Assembly (NCBI RefSeq): GCF_009389715.1
Contig: NC_052404.1
Location: 11,771,756 to 11,835,755, forward strand
Origin: Phoenix dactylifera
Taxonomy: Eukaryota; Streptophyta; Magnoliopsida; Arecales; Arecaceae
Reading direction: 5' to 3'
DNA: 64,000 nucleotides
Part shown: positions 10,069-22,900 of the stretch, in pieces
Layout of the letters: every line of letters starts with the position of its first letter
How positions within the stretch are numbered: the stretch's first letter is position 1
Program-made: the position numbers and the translations under genes
The notes under the pieces: model-generated
Database searches by the model: none
What the model saw: only the letters and a program-made list of their open reading frames with translations
Told to the model about the DNA's origin: nothing

Positions 10069-10963
10069 TAAACAACAAACAAGAACGCAGTTTAGAATAC
10101 AAAATCACATTGAATTTGCCTATCAAAGTTGATGGCCTGAAACATGATGATTCAGATCGAGTTAGCCCCATCTTTAAATTTGCATTACATGGGATACCGG
10201 CATCGGTTGCCGAGCTGAGATTCCTAAAGATCACGCTTGGGCATTTAAGATCTCTTGAGATTAGCTAAAGAGCTCGACAAAGGCCACAAACTTTGGCTGC
10301 TTAAACTTTTAATGGCATTCCTTACCTGAGTTCATTCACGTCTGTACACGGTGAGATTCGTATGCTCAATTCACAAGTACCAATTTACACTAGCATGTTT
10401 ATGGTTTAATACACACATCAATCTGCGCTTTTTGGCTATACATTTAAAAACAAGAAGTAAATTAAACGCCCCATAAGCCATCGCTACCCAGGAACCGCTT
10501 GTACAGCTTGCATCACTACTGATTAGAAAACCCGCACAGCTCCCAGAGTGCTTAGGTGCGCGATACAACAAACTGAGATGGAGGGAGCTCTCTCGGGCAA
10601 TAGCGGACGTGCTTGAAACTGAGAATGCTGGCAAATTATCGTGATGATAGAATCGTGCACAAAAACCTTTTAAGTCGGTGCTCGACTCTCTTCCCCTGCG
10701 GACGGTCAACTACTCTCCAAAGATAACTCTCGGTGTTCAGATGGAGAAGTTGAACCTGTTTCTGCATTTCACTTTTCCATTCAATCCCAATACAAGGAAA
10801 CCGTCCTTGTCATTTTTCCTTTCTCATTGAATACAATTACTCATCAACAAGCAAAACACACGATGCCTGGTCGGACTACCATTCAATTCAGAGCCAGTTC
10901 GAAGGATGAGGCAATACCAAATTTTTGTTGTTCTGACCTTTGAAAAGAGTTTCTTCAAAAGTC
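10069..10963 (-). other. 3' flank of PRT6
   Basis: This region follows the PRT6 stop codon on the minus strand and should contain its 3' untranslated region. The open frame at 10371-10709 has no recognisable protein character. The hAT insertion ends about 900 bp beyond the stop. Confidence 0.5.
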
Positions 10964-13900
10964 CTAATCAGAGCCCAAAAAATCAATGGTGGTTTGGCGA
11001 AGTACTTCAGAAGTCCGATCAGGACCATGGGATGCCACCTGTATCATGTGGGAATTGAATCAGATGCAGAAGAAAACTTATGCAGCAAATGTTAGAAAAA
11101 ACAATAATCTAAGAAAGAGAGCTCAAGAAAAAGACATAGAGAATCAATTATCTTTAGTTAAAAGCATAATAAAAACAATCAGCAAATCAGGGCTTGACAC
11201 CTTAAAGTTTGCTCTCCATTTATGACAATCATTGTCCCGTTACACATCACAAGAAAACATGAAAGTAAAATTTGCTCACCATATATGTAAGAGCTGCATA
11301 GCGCTCCTCACTCAAATATAAAGGCTTTCCTCTAGACATGTCATGATCCTGCACCCAAAGAGGAAGCACGATGCACAAAGAAATCAATGAACAGAGAAAA
11401 GGTATTATAAAGTGGTGAGCTAATTCATCACGAGTCTGAGAGGACGCTAAAGATGCTGTGTTTGTTCCTGCAATTATGCACATGTGCAAAGCTATGTATC
11501 CGCAATATTGGATCATGCAGTGCACTTGAACTTGATGTATAGGAAGCCATCGAGTCTTTAGACTAAAATTAATTGTTCCCATTGCGTAGCAGCATCACTT
11601 CAGTGATCGCTTTCTTGATTACACTAACAATACGAACTCAAGTAATCCAAGTTTCTTTGGTGTTCATGTTTCTTTCATTTCCAAATATTAGCTCTGACTG
11701 TTAAGGCGACTATTTAAAGCTGTTAATTTGAAATGCAGATCAATGCCTTTAAGAGATTGATTATTGGCTTTAGAGACATAAGTTCCTCATGCTCGTGCAT
11801 AAAGGAGGAAAAGGAGTGGCAAGAAAAGGAGGTGGGGGGTGGTTCGAACACTACAAACTTCAGACTTGAGTTTTGATTTTGAGAGCAGATGCTTGTCAAA
11901 TATACAATAATAACACATTGCATATTTGAGGCGGATTCTCTAATCATAGTCTTGGATCTGTAAAATAATCTAATTACCTCTTCACCAAAGGCATCCAAGT
12001 AGGGAGATGGCCAAAAGGCTTGCCTTGCAGATCTCTGCAATAAGATTGTGGTTTTCTGTAACCAAAACAATCAATGTCAGTGATACAGCTAAGCAAATGA
12101 AGTCATCTTACAGTTGAAGCACTGACTATATAGACATACCCTGACCAACAGAAATACACCTATACCAGCACCACAAACCGCCGCATGATTTAGGCATGTA
12201 CTTGTCCTAAAGGAGAGCATCAATAATTTAGGTAGCACATTTGTGATGGTATGGAGATGTAAGACCAAAAGTAAAAGGAAATCATGGATAACGACTTTAT
12301 CAGCACAAAATTAAAGAGTATTATACGAACCGGCAGCATGGCTTCCAGTTTGGAGAGCATAATTTACCACAAAGCAAGCACAATGCAGGTTCGTCCGGGA
12401 TAGTCTTGCAAATGGAGCATTGTAGCTTTATGTACCTGTTTGATGACCATCAATGATGTTAAGTTTAATTAAAACATTCATTACCACATTTCTTTAAAAT
12501 ATTTTGATCCAAACCTTTGCAAAAGATCCTGGTAAACCCGAGGTAATTGCATCAACTTGAAAGGAACCGCCGGAGTGGAAAATAAGACACCTATATGTTT
12601 ACGAATTCTGAACACCTCGCAGAAATGCTTACACCATTTTAAGGATAAAGCATGCACAACCTCATCCTTCAGAACTAATTCCAAAGAGGGAATCTGAAGC
12701 ATATCCTCCAATTCCTTTATTCCATTAAGCTCTATAGTAAGGTGGTTAGCAGTATCTAATGCATCATTGCTTGTACAAAGATTCGACCATTCCCAAGTAT
12801 TGGAACTACCATAGAGTGGAGCCAATGTTGAGGACTCTAGCAATTTCCAGAGTAATGCACATCTTCTTAGATACGGAAATGTTAATTTGCGGATCATATC
12901 CCTCAGACAATGAGAGGTATCGATATAATTTGCAACAAAATACTGTCGAACAAGTACAGATTCCACCATAGTCTTGCAAACATTATTAAGAAGGCCATCA
13001 CCAAAGCTCGATATGTCAAAACTGTGTTTGCTATAGCATGCAATCAAAGCCTGCAAAGTAATATGTCCCTAAATTAAGGTATACAAATAATGAAAAAGTG
13101 CTCAAAACTTAACTATGCAACCACAAGTTTTTTAGAACAATACTCTGTTTCTATACCTGAACAACACAAACTACGTAGAAAAGATGCACCAGAGGGATGA
13201 AGAATTCACTGGATGACATAAATGGAAGCGGAAGGCAAAAAAGGACCGACATTAATGAAGAAAATGGATCTTGCGCAAGGACAGGATCAGCAGCTCGTTT
13301 CCAAAACTGAGTGTCAGGAAAGGTTTCTCCCTTGTCAGAGCATTCCAGCATGGAAGAGAATGTACCTGCCAAAGACGAAATGAATGGGGGCTGTAAATCA
13401 GTGCATTTGACAATGCCATTGTATTAGTAAATTTAACTTCCCTTTTTCTTTTTATTAAAGTCATGCACTTATTCTGAAGCTGCCAAAACTGTTTATCGGA
13501 ACCTATTAGAACACATTTGCAAAGAAATTAGTTTAATACATGTATTTACATTTTTTCTAGAACTTTAGCATTAGGTTGAAACCAAAGTGTTTTGGCCAAA
13601 ATAAATTAGTTTTATCAAAAATCAATCCAAAATCTGTTGAGGACTTGAGATTTCAATACGCACCAGTTTTTTGGCCACTAGTCAAGACTGATCACTTTAC
13701 TAAGATGACATATTTAATGCCTACTACATCATTCAGTCATTTCTTCTTTCTTTAAGAAGAGGGAAACTTGTTTATCAGTGGTACATTAGGTTTTTAAGTA
13801 GCATGGTCACAGATTTGAATTTGCTTTTGCAAGTATTCAGAAGATATGGAGATGTCTAAGTGTTGGTTTCCAAAAATTTAAAAGGTCATTTCTCCGTATT

Positions 13901-16900
13901 ACTGGTTTAACATGCAAAATACGTAGACATCTCTTATGTTCAATCAAATACAAAATCTATGGCATTCTTTGTAAGCATCATAAAATACAATTGTTATTTT
14001 CTTCTTTTTCCTGGTGTCTACAAGACCTTACACTAAATCAAGCCCCACCCCCCTGCTCCGCACACCACGAGCAAAACAACAGAAAAAAGAAAAAGAGAAA
14101 CCAAGTATTAAAATAATTACAAATTTAGTTTTATTTAGTTATTCCATTCTCAACAATCCAAAAACTAGAAACTTTTAAATTTCAACTGGAACACAAATAT
14201 TAGGCACATGAATATATTCATTATGAAGTAATTTTCTTGATGAATTTCTTATATTTAAATTTTTCTTCATAATATTCTAAATGGAAAACGGATGAGCATT
14301 CATTAGAAGCATAATACCAATGCATCATCATACAGTCACGTCCAAATTCCTTTGCTTCCACAATTCCAAAAACCTCCAAGAAGACCCACCAGAGACATTG
14401 GGAACACCATTGAAACATGGAAACAAAAGAAATATCAATAAGTTCTACATTATTTTGCTATATTATATATTTTTATATTTTATAAAATAGATAAATTAAG
14501 ATTAGTTTCTATTCGTACTACAATTAAAGAGTAATATAAAATATAGACCCATACTATTTCAGGGTTGTATTTAAAATAGGTAATTTATCACTAATTATGC
14601 ATATTTTTCTAATATTATATCTAACTAAATAACCTAAGATTTTTTAAATATTTCTAATTATAAACTGGTCTAACTGGTTCACCTGGCAGTTGGGCCCCAC
14701 TAACCCGATGACCCAAACCCTTGGTCAAAGTTGATCTACAGGACAACTTTAATAACTATGTCACAAACCTAAACTTCTCTTCCATGCAAGGTTAAGAATC
14801 AAAAATCAAAGCAAAAGCCGATAACAAGGAGATACAATCTTGCAAAAACATTTATGGTCTCCATCACAACTACTGAAGATCAAAGTGTAGCCCCCATCAG
14901 TGAGGTAGGTAGAGGTTTCACTTTCAACGGGAGGTCCCACTTTGCTTCTTATTTCTAAAATCTAGACATTTTGCACAGAAGACTAAGGTAGGACTACAAA
15001 GATGATAGCCAAACTTCATAAACCTCATCCGCAAGGACCACTCCATTCCCTCTTAACACAATCCTTGACAAGGACTCTACCTTTATAACAACCAAAAACA
15101 TTTTGAGTTATGCAAGGGCAGCCCATGGGTCTCTTCACTGTCTTAGGCTGCTTCTCTTTCCTCCTAATTTGAGCTTGATGACCCAAAGATTGATTCATAG
15201 ATTGATTTTGATGATCACAAAACCTTGAAGTATAGATACTAATGTTTATGTTGCAAGGAGAAAGATATTTATTTTGCAAGGAACATAGCAAGTTGGAAGA
15301 ACACAAGAAGGCCTCCAAAGCTCTCAAGTTGGAAGAAAGCTACAATTTATTGGCCCAAGTTTAAAGTTCAAAGGATTCAAATTGGAGGAGTAAAATCAAA
15401 AGAAAAATTCAAAAGAACAGTCTTCGAGTCGACTCCAGTGGAATTCGAGTCGACTCCGGAGAAGTATGAGTCGACTCCGGAAACTCCTAGGAGTCACAGG
15501 CAGAAAAGTCAGAGAGCAGTTTTCGGGTCTGAGATTCGAGAGAAGCAGCATCCCCATCCGAATCCGAATCCGCGTCGACTCCAGTGGAACGCGAGTCGAC
15601 TCCGATGGTTGGTAGGTCGACTCCAAAGAAAGCAAGAGTCGACTCTCAGCGGAACACAAAGAAAAAGTCAGAGAGCATTTTTGGGACTCTGAGATTCGAG
15701 TCGACTCCCGCATTGCACAAGTCGACTCCGAGACTCCGCGACCATCAACAGACAGAAAACCAAGTTACTGCCTCTGAGATTCGAGTCGACTCCCAGACAG
15801 CTCGAGTCGACTCCAAGGCAGCGCTACACCAAGATGGCAGAAGGCTGTGTTTCGCAAACTGAGAGCCGAATCGACTCCAAGAAAGTTCGAGTCGACTCCA
15901 AGACTGGACGAGCCAAAAGACAGAGGATCGGGAGTTCGGGCTCTGAGATTCGAGTCGACTCCCAGGACAGTCGAGTCGACTCGAGAGGACAAAATTCAAA
16001 ATTGGATCCACGGACTTCAGTGGATGAGCCGACTCCGAAATTGCCAGGTCAGCTCCAGAAGTTGGCGAGTCGACTCCAGGTTAAGCCGAGTCGACTCCCA
16101 GTCAAGGCATGCACTTTAATTCAAATTTGGAACAGTGGCCGAGTCGTCTCCAGTAAAGCACGAGCCGACTCCTGCAACAGGCGAGTCGACTCCTGATCGC
16201 GCGAGCCGACTCCGATCCCAACGGTAACATTGTCAGGAAATGCAGACTGTGTCCAACGGCTCTTTTTCTTGTCTCTAACGGCTATATTCTTGTTTCCACG
16301 CCATCTAAAGCTATAAAAACAAGAAGAGAGCTAGGGGAGAACTCATGGAAGTGGGAGAGATCATCTAGGAAAGAGATCTCAAAGAGATTACAAAGGAAAT
16401 CTCCCACAAGCACAAAAGGGCCATCCAAAACGAAATAGAGAGAAGAAGAGCATCCAAGTGAATCCGAAAGCTTCCTCTCCATCCGTGTGCTGCCTCGGGG
16501 ATCCTCTACTTCATGCCAAATCAGAGGAGGATCAAGTAAAGAAGAAGCCGAGCTCCTCCATCTTCAAAACTCGTTTGAGGACTTCTCTTTACTCTATTTG
16601 TTTATATTGTCATATTTGCTTGTTTAAGAAGCTTTGTTTTGTTTTATACTTTGTTTTAATATCTTGTAACTTGATTCAATCAAGGGATTGAATCAAGGGG
16701 TTAAGGTTTGTTGGTGAGCCAAAGAAAAACCAACGGTGTTAAGGTTTGTTGGTGAGCCAAAGGGAAAAACCAACGGTGTTAAGGGTTGTTGGTGAGCCAA
16801 AGAAAAACCAACGGTGTTAAGGTTTGTTGGTGAGCCAAAGGAAAAAACCAACGGTGATAGGTTTGTTGGTGAGCCGAGGGTAAAACCAATGTGTAAGGGT

Positions 16901-19900
16901 TTGATTGTGAGCCCGGAAAACAATCGGGTTGGTTCTAGTCGGTGAGCCTGGGAAAACCGACCGAGTTCGTTGTGCGCTCGTAAAACAACAAGTTGGGCTG
17001 TGAGCTTGTAAAACAACCGGCTGTAATCGGTAGGATTATAGTGAAATTCCCAAGAGGTCTTGGGGAGTGGATGTAGGTGCTGGGGTGCACCGAACCACTA
17101 TATGTCCTTTGTGTTTGTAATGCCTCTAGTTATTGTCTAACTAACACACTTACTTACTTAGATAAATTGCTTGCTTAATTCTTATCCGCACATCCTTTAG
17201 TTGCAAGCATATTTAATCAAGTCGAAGTCTATACATCAAACCCTTGCTAAGTTTAACTTTCACTGTGCATCTATACAACTTAGCATAGTTAATCAAAAAG
17301 TTTTAGAAGTAGCATAAAAGTTTTAAAAGACCCAATTCACCCCCCCTCTTGGGTTGTATCTACTGGGCAACAAGTGGTATCAGAGCAGGTGCTCAAATAT
17401 TATTTGTAGTCTTAACCGACTAGAGCCAAAGATCATGACAACTCAAATAGATAGTTTTCTAGGAGAAGGACAATCAATTAATACACCTCCACTATTTAAT
17501 GGCATAAACTATACACATTGGAAAATACGCATGCGCATCTTTATTCAATCACAAAACTATTACTTATGGAAAATCATAATAAATGATCTTCACATACTCT
17601 CTCAAACTTTTAATGAAAAGGACTTAGCACAATTGAATGCTGATGCTATGAACATATTATATTGTGCTATTCAAGAAACAAAGTTTAATGAAATTTCTGC
17701 ATGCTTATCTGCTAAGGAGATCTGGGATACTTTAGAAAATATTTATGATAAATCTCAGATTAGCTCTCATGTGCTTCAATTACATTCTAACAATGAGACT
17801 GCAGAAAAAGGTGTTGAATCTTCCACCTCAGTCGAGTCGACTCCAAGTATTTCAGAGTCGACCCTCAAGATAACCGAGTCGACTCCAATAAGGTCCGAGT
17901 CGACTCCGAGGCAAATTAGCTTCCTAAAGACAAAGAAAAAGAGGAAGCAAGAAGAAAGGAAGAAAGAGATAAAAAGGAAGAAAGCCTTGACCAAGAAAGA
18001 GTCAAGCCAGAAAATAAAAGTTAGGAGCAACAATGATGATATTAGCTCCAAGAAACTACAAGAGGTAACGGACTTGTGCTTTATGGCACAGGAAGACAAG
18101 GTAAAATCTGAATCTACTTTTACCTCAAATGATTTTCAAGACGAATTCTCTTATAATGAATTATTAAATGCTTTTCACGATTTGTATAGTGAATGTAGAA
18201 AATTAGCTGTAAAGAATAAAAATCTTAAGAAACTAAATCTGAAAATTTCAAAAGAAAGAAATTCTAATGATGAAATATAAGAGCAAACTAAATTCTGAAA
18301 ATGAAAGCTTAAGCTCATTTTCAGAAGAATTAATTCAGAAAAATCATAGCTTAATTAGAGAAAATCAAAACTTAAGTAAAGAAATTAATCAATTAAAATC
18401 TTTTATTAACAAATTCACCGTAAGCTCAGAACGATTGAAAATGATGTTTGAAAGCCAATATGTTGCTTATGATAAATCAAAACTTGGCTTGACTCCTTTA
18501 CTTAACAATAAACCTCTAGAGAAAAAGGTTATCAATTCACCATGCAAACCATTAAATAAGATAACTTATCTCAAACATGAAAAGAATGGGAATAACAACT
18601 TTACCTATCGTTCTAGTATAATTAAATCAAATGGTAAAGTTATTACTATTAAACAGATATGGGTTCCAAAAGGAACCATATGTCCTAACTCTCAAGGACT
18701 CAAGCAAGCTTGGGTACCCAAAATGAGAAAATGAGGATGTACACATAGGTGTACCAAGGTACCTATGGAACATAAAGAAACTTAAAAAGTTATTAACAAA
18801 AAAAAAATAATGAAATCAGTAATTCTTGCATCTCATCATTATTTGTGCTTTAGTATTTGATATGATTTGCTAGTAGTGATCAATTTTGTGATATAGAAAA
18901 TACTTTTGGAAATATAATCAAATCTCTTCATTTTTTAGTATACTTTACTCACTATTGGATAAGTTGTTAAATGATTAATCAATTTATTAAGAATAACTCT
19001 ATGAATTCTCTATATGCTTGATTGAGAGTTATTATCCATGGCATTATTGTTTATTGATCATAGATATGATAATGTGTACTTGGTATGCTTTTGAATATAT
19101 GCACTATGAATACCAAGAAACCATCCTTGGCATATAAAATCAACTCATGCTAGTATGTACTTAATCTCAAAAGACCTTGCCATAGGCTTACTTAGATTAT
19201 CTACTTAAAGGTCAAAGTTTTGCTATGCATGCTAACTAAGGAAACAAACAAAAATCATTTCTAAATCTAAAGATGTTTCCATCTCCAAGTTTTTCAAAAG
19301 CTTACATTGGATTTATTCTTGAAAAATAAAACTGAAGTATTTTTCTGTATTTACTAAATCTTGTAAAAGTGGTTCAAATGATAAAGGTTTCCAAACTGTG
19401 AATCATGGCACAGTGTTGAAAACCAAAATCCTGATAAAGGTTATACAGAAAATAATATTAAATCCAATGATTTCAGCACCAAGGACACCATAAGCAAAAT
19501 AGGATTAATAGAATTCTTGAAGAAATGAAAAAGACAATTATGTATGATAGTCATCTACTTAAATAATTTTTAAAAGACTATCATCACTGCTTGTCATACA
19601 TATGATTTCTATTTTTGATGAAAATTTTGATCTTCTGAAAAATGGAAAATGAACCATTGCATATCTTTCATATTTTTCAGTCGTACATGTTATTATGAAA
19701 ATAATGCCAAATCTGATAAAGATACTTCTATCCTTGGATATCATTCATCAAGCAATGCATATAGAACATTCATGAAAAATTCTAGTTGTAGAAGTATCAA
19801 TTCATTTTATTCTTTATGAGACTAATGATTTATTATCAAAATACTAAAATCAAATTATATGGTTAATCTTTTACATATGCACTTAATGAAGAAAAATTGA

Positions 19901-22900
19901 TGACTACTAAAAGACTAAATCAAGAAAAGAGGAAATAGATCTTGATAAAGATTCTTGCATGATTAGAAGTAAAGATCATCATTATCATGTGCTTGCTTCA
20001 TGAGCTTTATATTCTGTCAAATGAATGTGTAGAAGTCACTCCTATGTGGTTACTTCATTAAAAAGGAGATCTATGAAAAATAACCACCATATTTAAAAAT
20101 ACACATTACATATATGATAAAGCAATATGTGATTTAGAACAAGCATCAAAAGCATGATATATAAAAGCTTAAGCAACCTTTTTGATAGAAAGTAATAGTG
20201 ATAAATCTATGCATCCAAAAGATGAATTTGTGATATCTTATTTGCTCAAAGTATGCATTGATGACATCATTTTTGGTTCTACTAATGAAGAGTTATATTG
20301 CAAAGTGAGTTTGAAATATGATGAATGAATTAACATCTTCTCTCAAACTCCAAATTAAGACAAACAGGAAAGGGGATCTTCATTGACCAACGTTAGTCCA
20401 CAAGAAAACTCTTATAGAAGATTGGCATGAAGAAGGTATATCTATGACCCCATCTTGTAGAATTTGAAAAGGATGAGCAAAGTAGATCTATTGTGTTAAA
20501 GCTGTATTGAAGCATGATAGAATAATTATTTTACAGCTAGTAGACCAGATTGTATGCTCATTATGTGACCTTGTGCAAGACTTCAATCTAACTTTAATTA
20601 ATCATATTTTATTGATAACAAATAAATCATAATCTGAATTTTGATAGAAACAAATGTTTAAGATAAATTGATTAAAACATAGTTAACATATCTTATTGAT
20701 AATTATCTTAAGCAAATAGAATCTAAACTAAATTGACTTAAACTATCTTGGTTAATGAATCTATCTCTTTAGTTCAAATGATATGTGCTTACTTATATTT
20801 AGGCAATCTCTTGAGTAAAGTGACTCAACATGCAACTATTGTCATATCTTATATTGAGTCATCTAGTTAAAAAAAATATATATGTTGGATGAATGCTTTG
20901 TATCTTAAAGAAACTAATGACCTTCCTTCAAGAAAGAAAAATGAGAAATTTCAACTTGAAGGATATCTTCATGTAAGATACACTAAACATTCACATGCAA
21001 ACAAGAGAGAGGATCTTCTTCAGCCAAAAGTTCACACATAAGAAATCTAGTTTGGCTTGAAGAACATATAATGAATAGGTAATTTAGATACCTTTCTCAC
21101 AAATTAGTTGAGCAAAGTCAGTAACTTAAATCTTATTATGGCATGATTAAATTCTTTAATTATTAATTTTTGATATAATGTCTATATGTGTATTGACTGA
21201 CTTATACTTTTAGAAATTATTTCATGGTTTGCCCAAACTAAAATATATCTTTGCCTATGTCATAACCATGAAATACACAAGTATATGCTTAAAATGTTGA
21301 TGTAAAATAACTTGTGAGAAGTTATGAATCCTTGAGCATAATGAAAATGTTGTTTGCATGATATACATATATATGATACGTAAGATTAATTCTCTATTCT
21401 GCTCTCTCATGAAAATTACTTGAGAATAACAAAAAGAGAGAGAGATAAAGAAAAGAAAATGGATATTATTCAAGAGAAGTAAAATCCAAGTAGAGGCAAA
21501 CACTTCAACCTTAAGGAAAAGCAAAACAAACTTAATATATTCGACACATTTGTGAGACTTGTGTGAGCATTCTTTTGGAAGGGATAAAATCCATAATTAA
21601 TTACACTTAAACAGGGAAGGTTTTGAAGTAAACATTTTAACCTTTCTATATTGCTCATCATAGGGATGGTGCCAATGGGGAGGCTAGTGGTAGTACCCGG
21701 CACTATTTGACCCAACTATTCGGTGTAGGGCATATTAGGGACGGCACAAGAGGGAGGCTAGTGGTAGTACCTCGTGCCCCTTCCCAACTCCACCGGATAG
21801 GGAGCAAATAGAGCATAGAGCATAAGAAAGTTATAAATGAAAAACAAAGTAAATGAAAGTAGAATTAAGTCAAATTTTTAATCACTTGAAAACACACTTT
21901 AAGGATGAAATCATTGCAAGATTATATTTAAATAGGGGGAGTTTATTTGAAAAGAATTGATTTTGATCCTTGACATTCTTGTTCTTAGTATTTTAATGCA
22001 TGACTTAACACATGGTATATTTTGCATATGGTATGATGTCTTGATTTATGGGTTCTCAATATTTTGTAATGTTTCATACTTGAATAATTTGATTGAATAT
22101 TTGGAATACTATATAAATTTTTTTTGTATTGTTAAAAAAAAATTTCAGATTTGTCATTCACAATCATCGTTAAAATCTGAAAGGTGAATAAATTTGTAAA
22201 AAGGAGAAGAGAAGGATATTTCTATTTAGGCAAAATGAATTGAGTTTGTTCTATCCTTCAAACCTTGGTATATAATGTGCTAAACATAAATACAAATATT
22301 CTGAATATCCTCTTATATGTGTGAAATATGTGTCTTCAATCATAATGATTTAAAATGAGCTACAATGTGGAAGATCCATATCTCAAATTATGACTTTAAA
22401 AGCCTCTATTGAAAATCTTTATGAAATTCAGAATCTGATTTTGTATAAAAGCTTAAACTCAATATGATTTCTAAATAAAATCTTAATTTAAGAAAAACAG
22501 AATTAATTTTGATGCCTTGGTTGATTGCTCCGATACGCATCCGAAACATATCATTTCTTATCTTCAAAGTATACTAATATTGGTCTAAATGATGTGTCTT
22601 TCAATGATCTTAATTGCAAACAAATATTTTTAAATATATGAGTTTATTTTGATATTAAAAAGATTTATTATGCTTCATGTATCCATTGCAGAAAAACTAT
22701 AATTAAGAAATTGAGTTCTATAAATAGATATACTTCAATGATCATCTATATGTTTTTCTCTCCTACATTATTAAAGACTTCCATCAATAGAGTGAATGAT
22801 CTTAAAAGTAGAAATATTTCAGTTCACTCAAATGACTCTAAAAGAAAGAAAATGTAAATGCTTTTGAAAGAAATTGAGCTTCAAATGAATCATTTTCTGA

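Larger units (their letters stand above)
15176..17372 (+). repeat. 5' LTR
   Basis: 2197 bp, beginning TGATGACCC and ending GGGCAACA. By eye it differs from the 3' LTR by about a dozen substitutions, mostly C/T or G/A, plus a few indels. The largest difference is a block near 15540-15575 with CCGAATCCGAATCCG that the other copy lacks. A TATA box at 16312 divides it into a probable U3 of about 1.15 kb and an R/U5 of about 1 kb. Confidence 0.93.

Noticed and set aside
15438..16196. Several overlapping open frames in the 5' LTR rich in ESTP, RVDS and SRLE repeats
   Set aside because: They are the frame-by-frame translation of the GAGTCGACTC array and lie upstream of the TATA box; non-coding palindromes explain them better. 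The same applies at 24694-25402.
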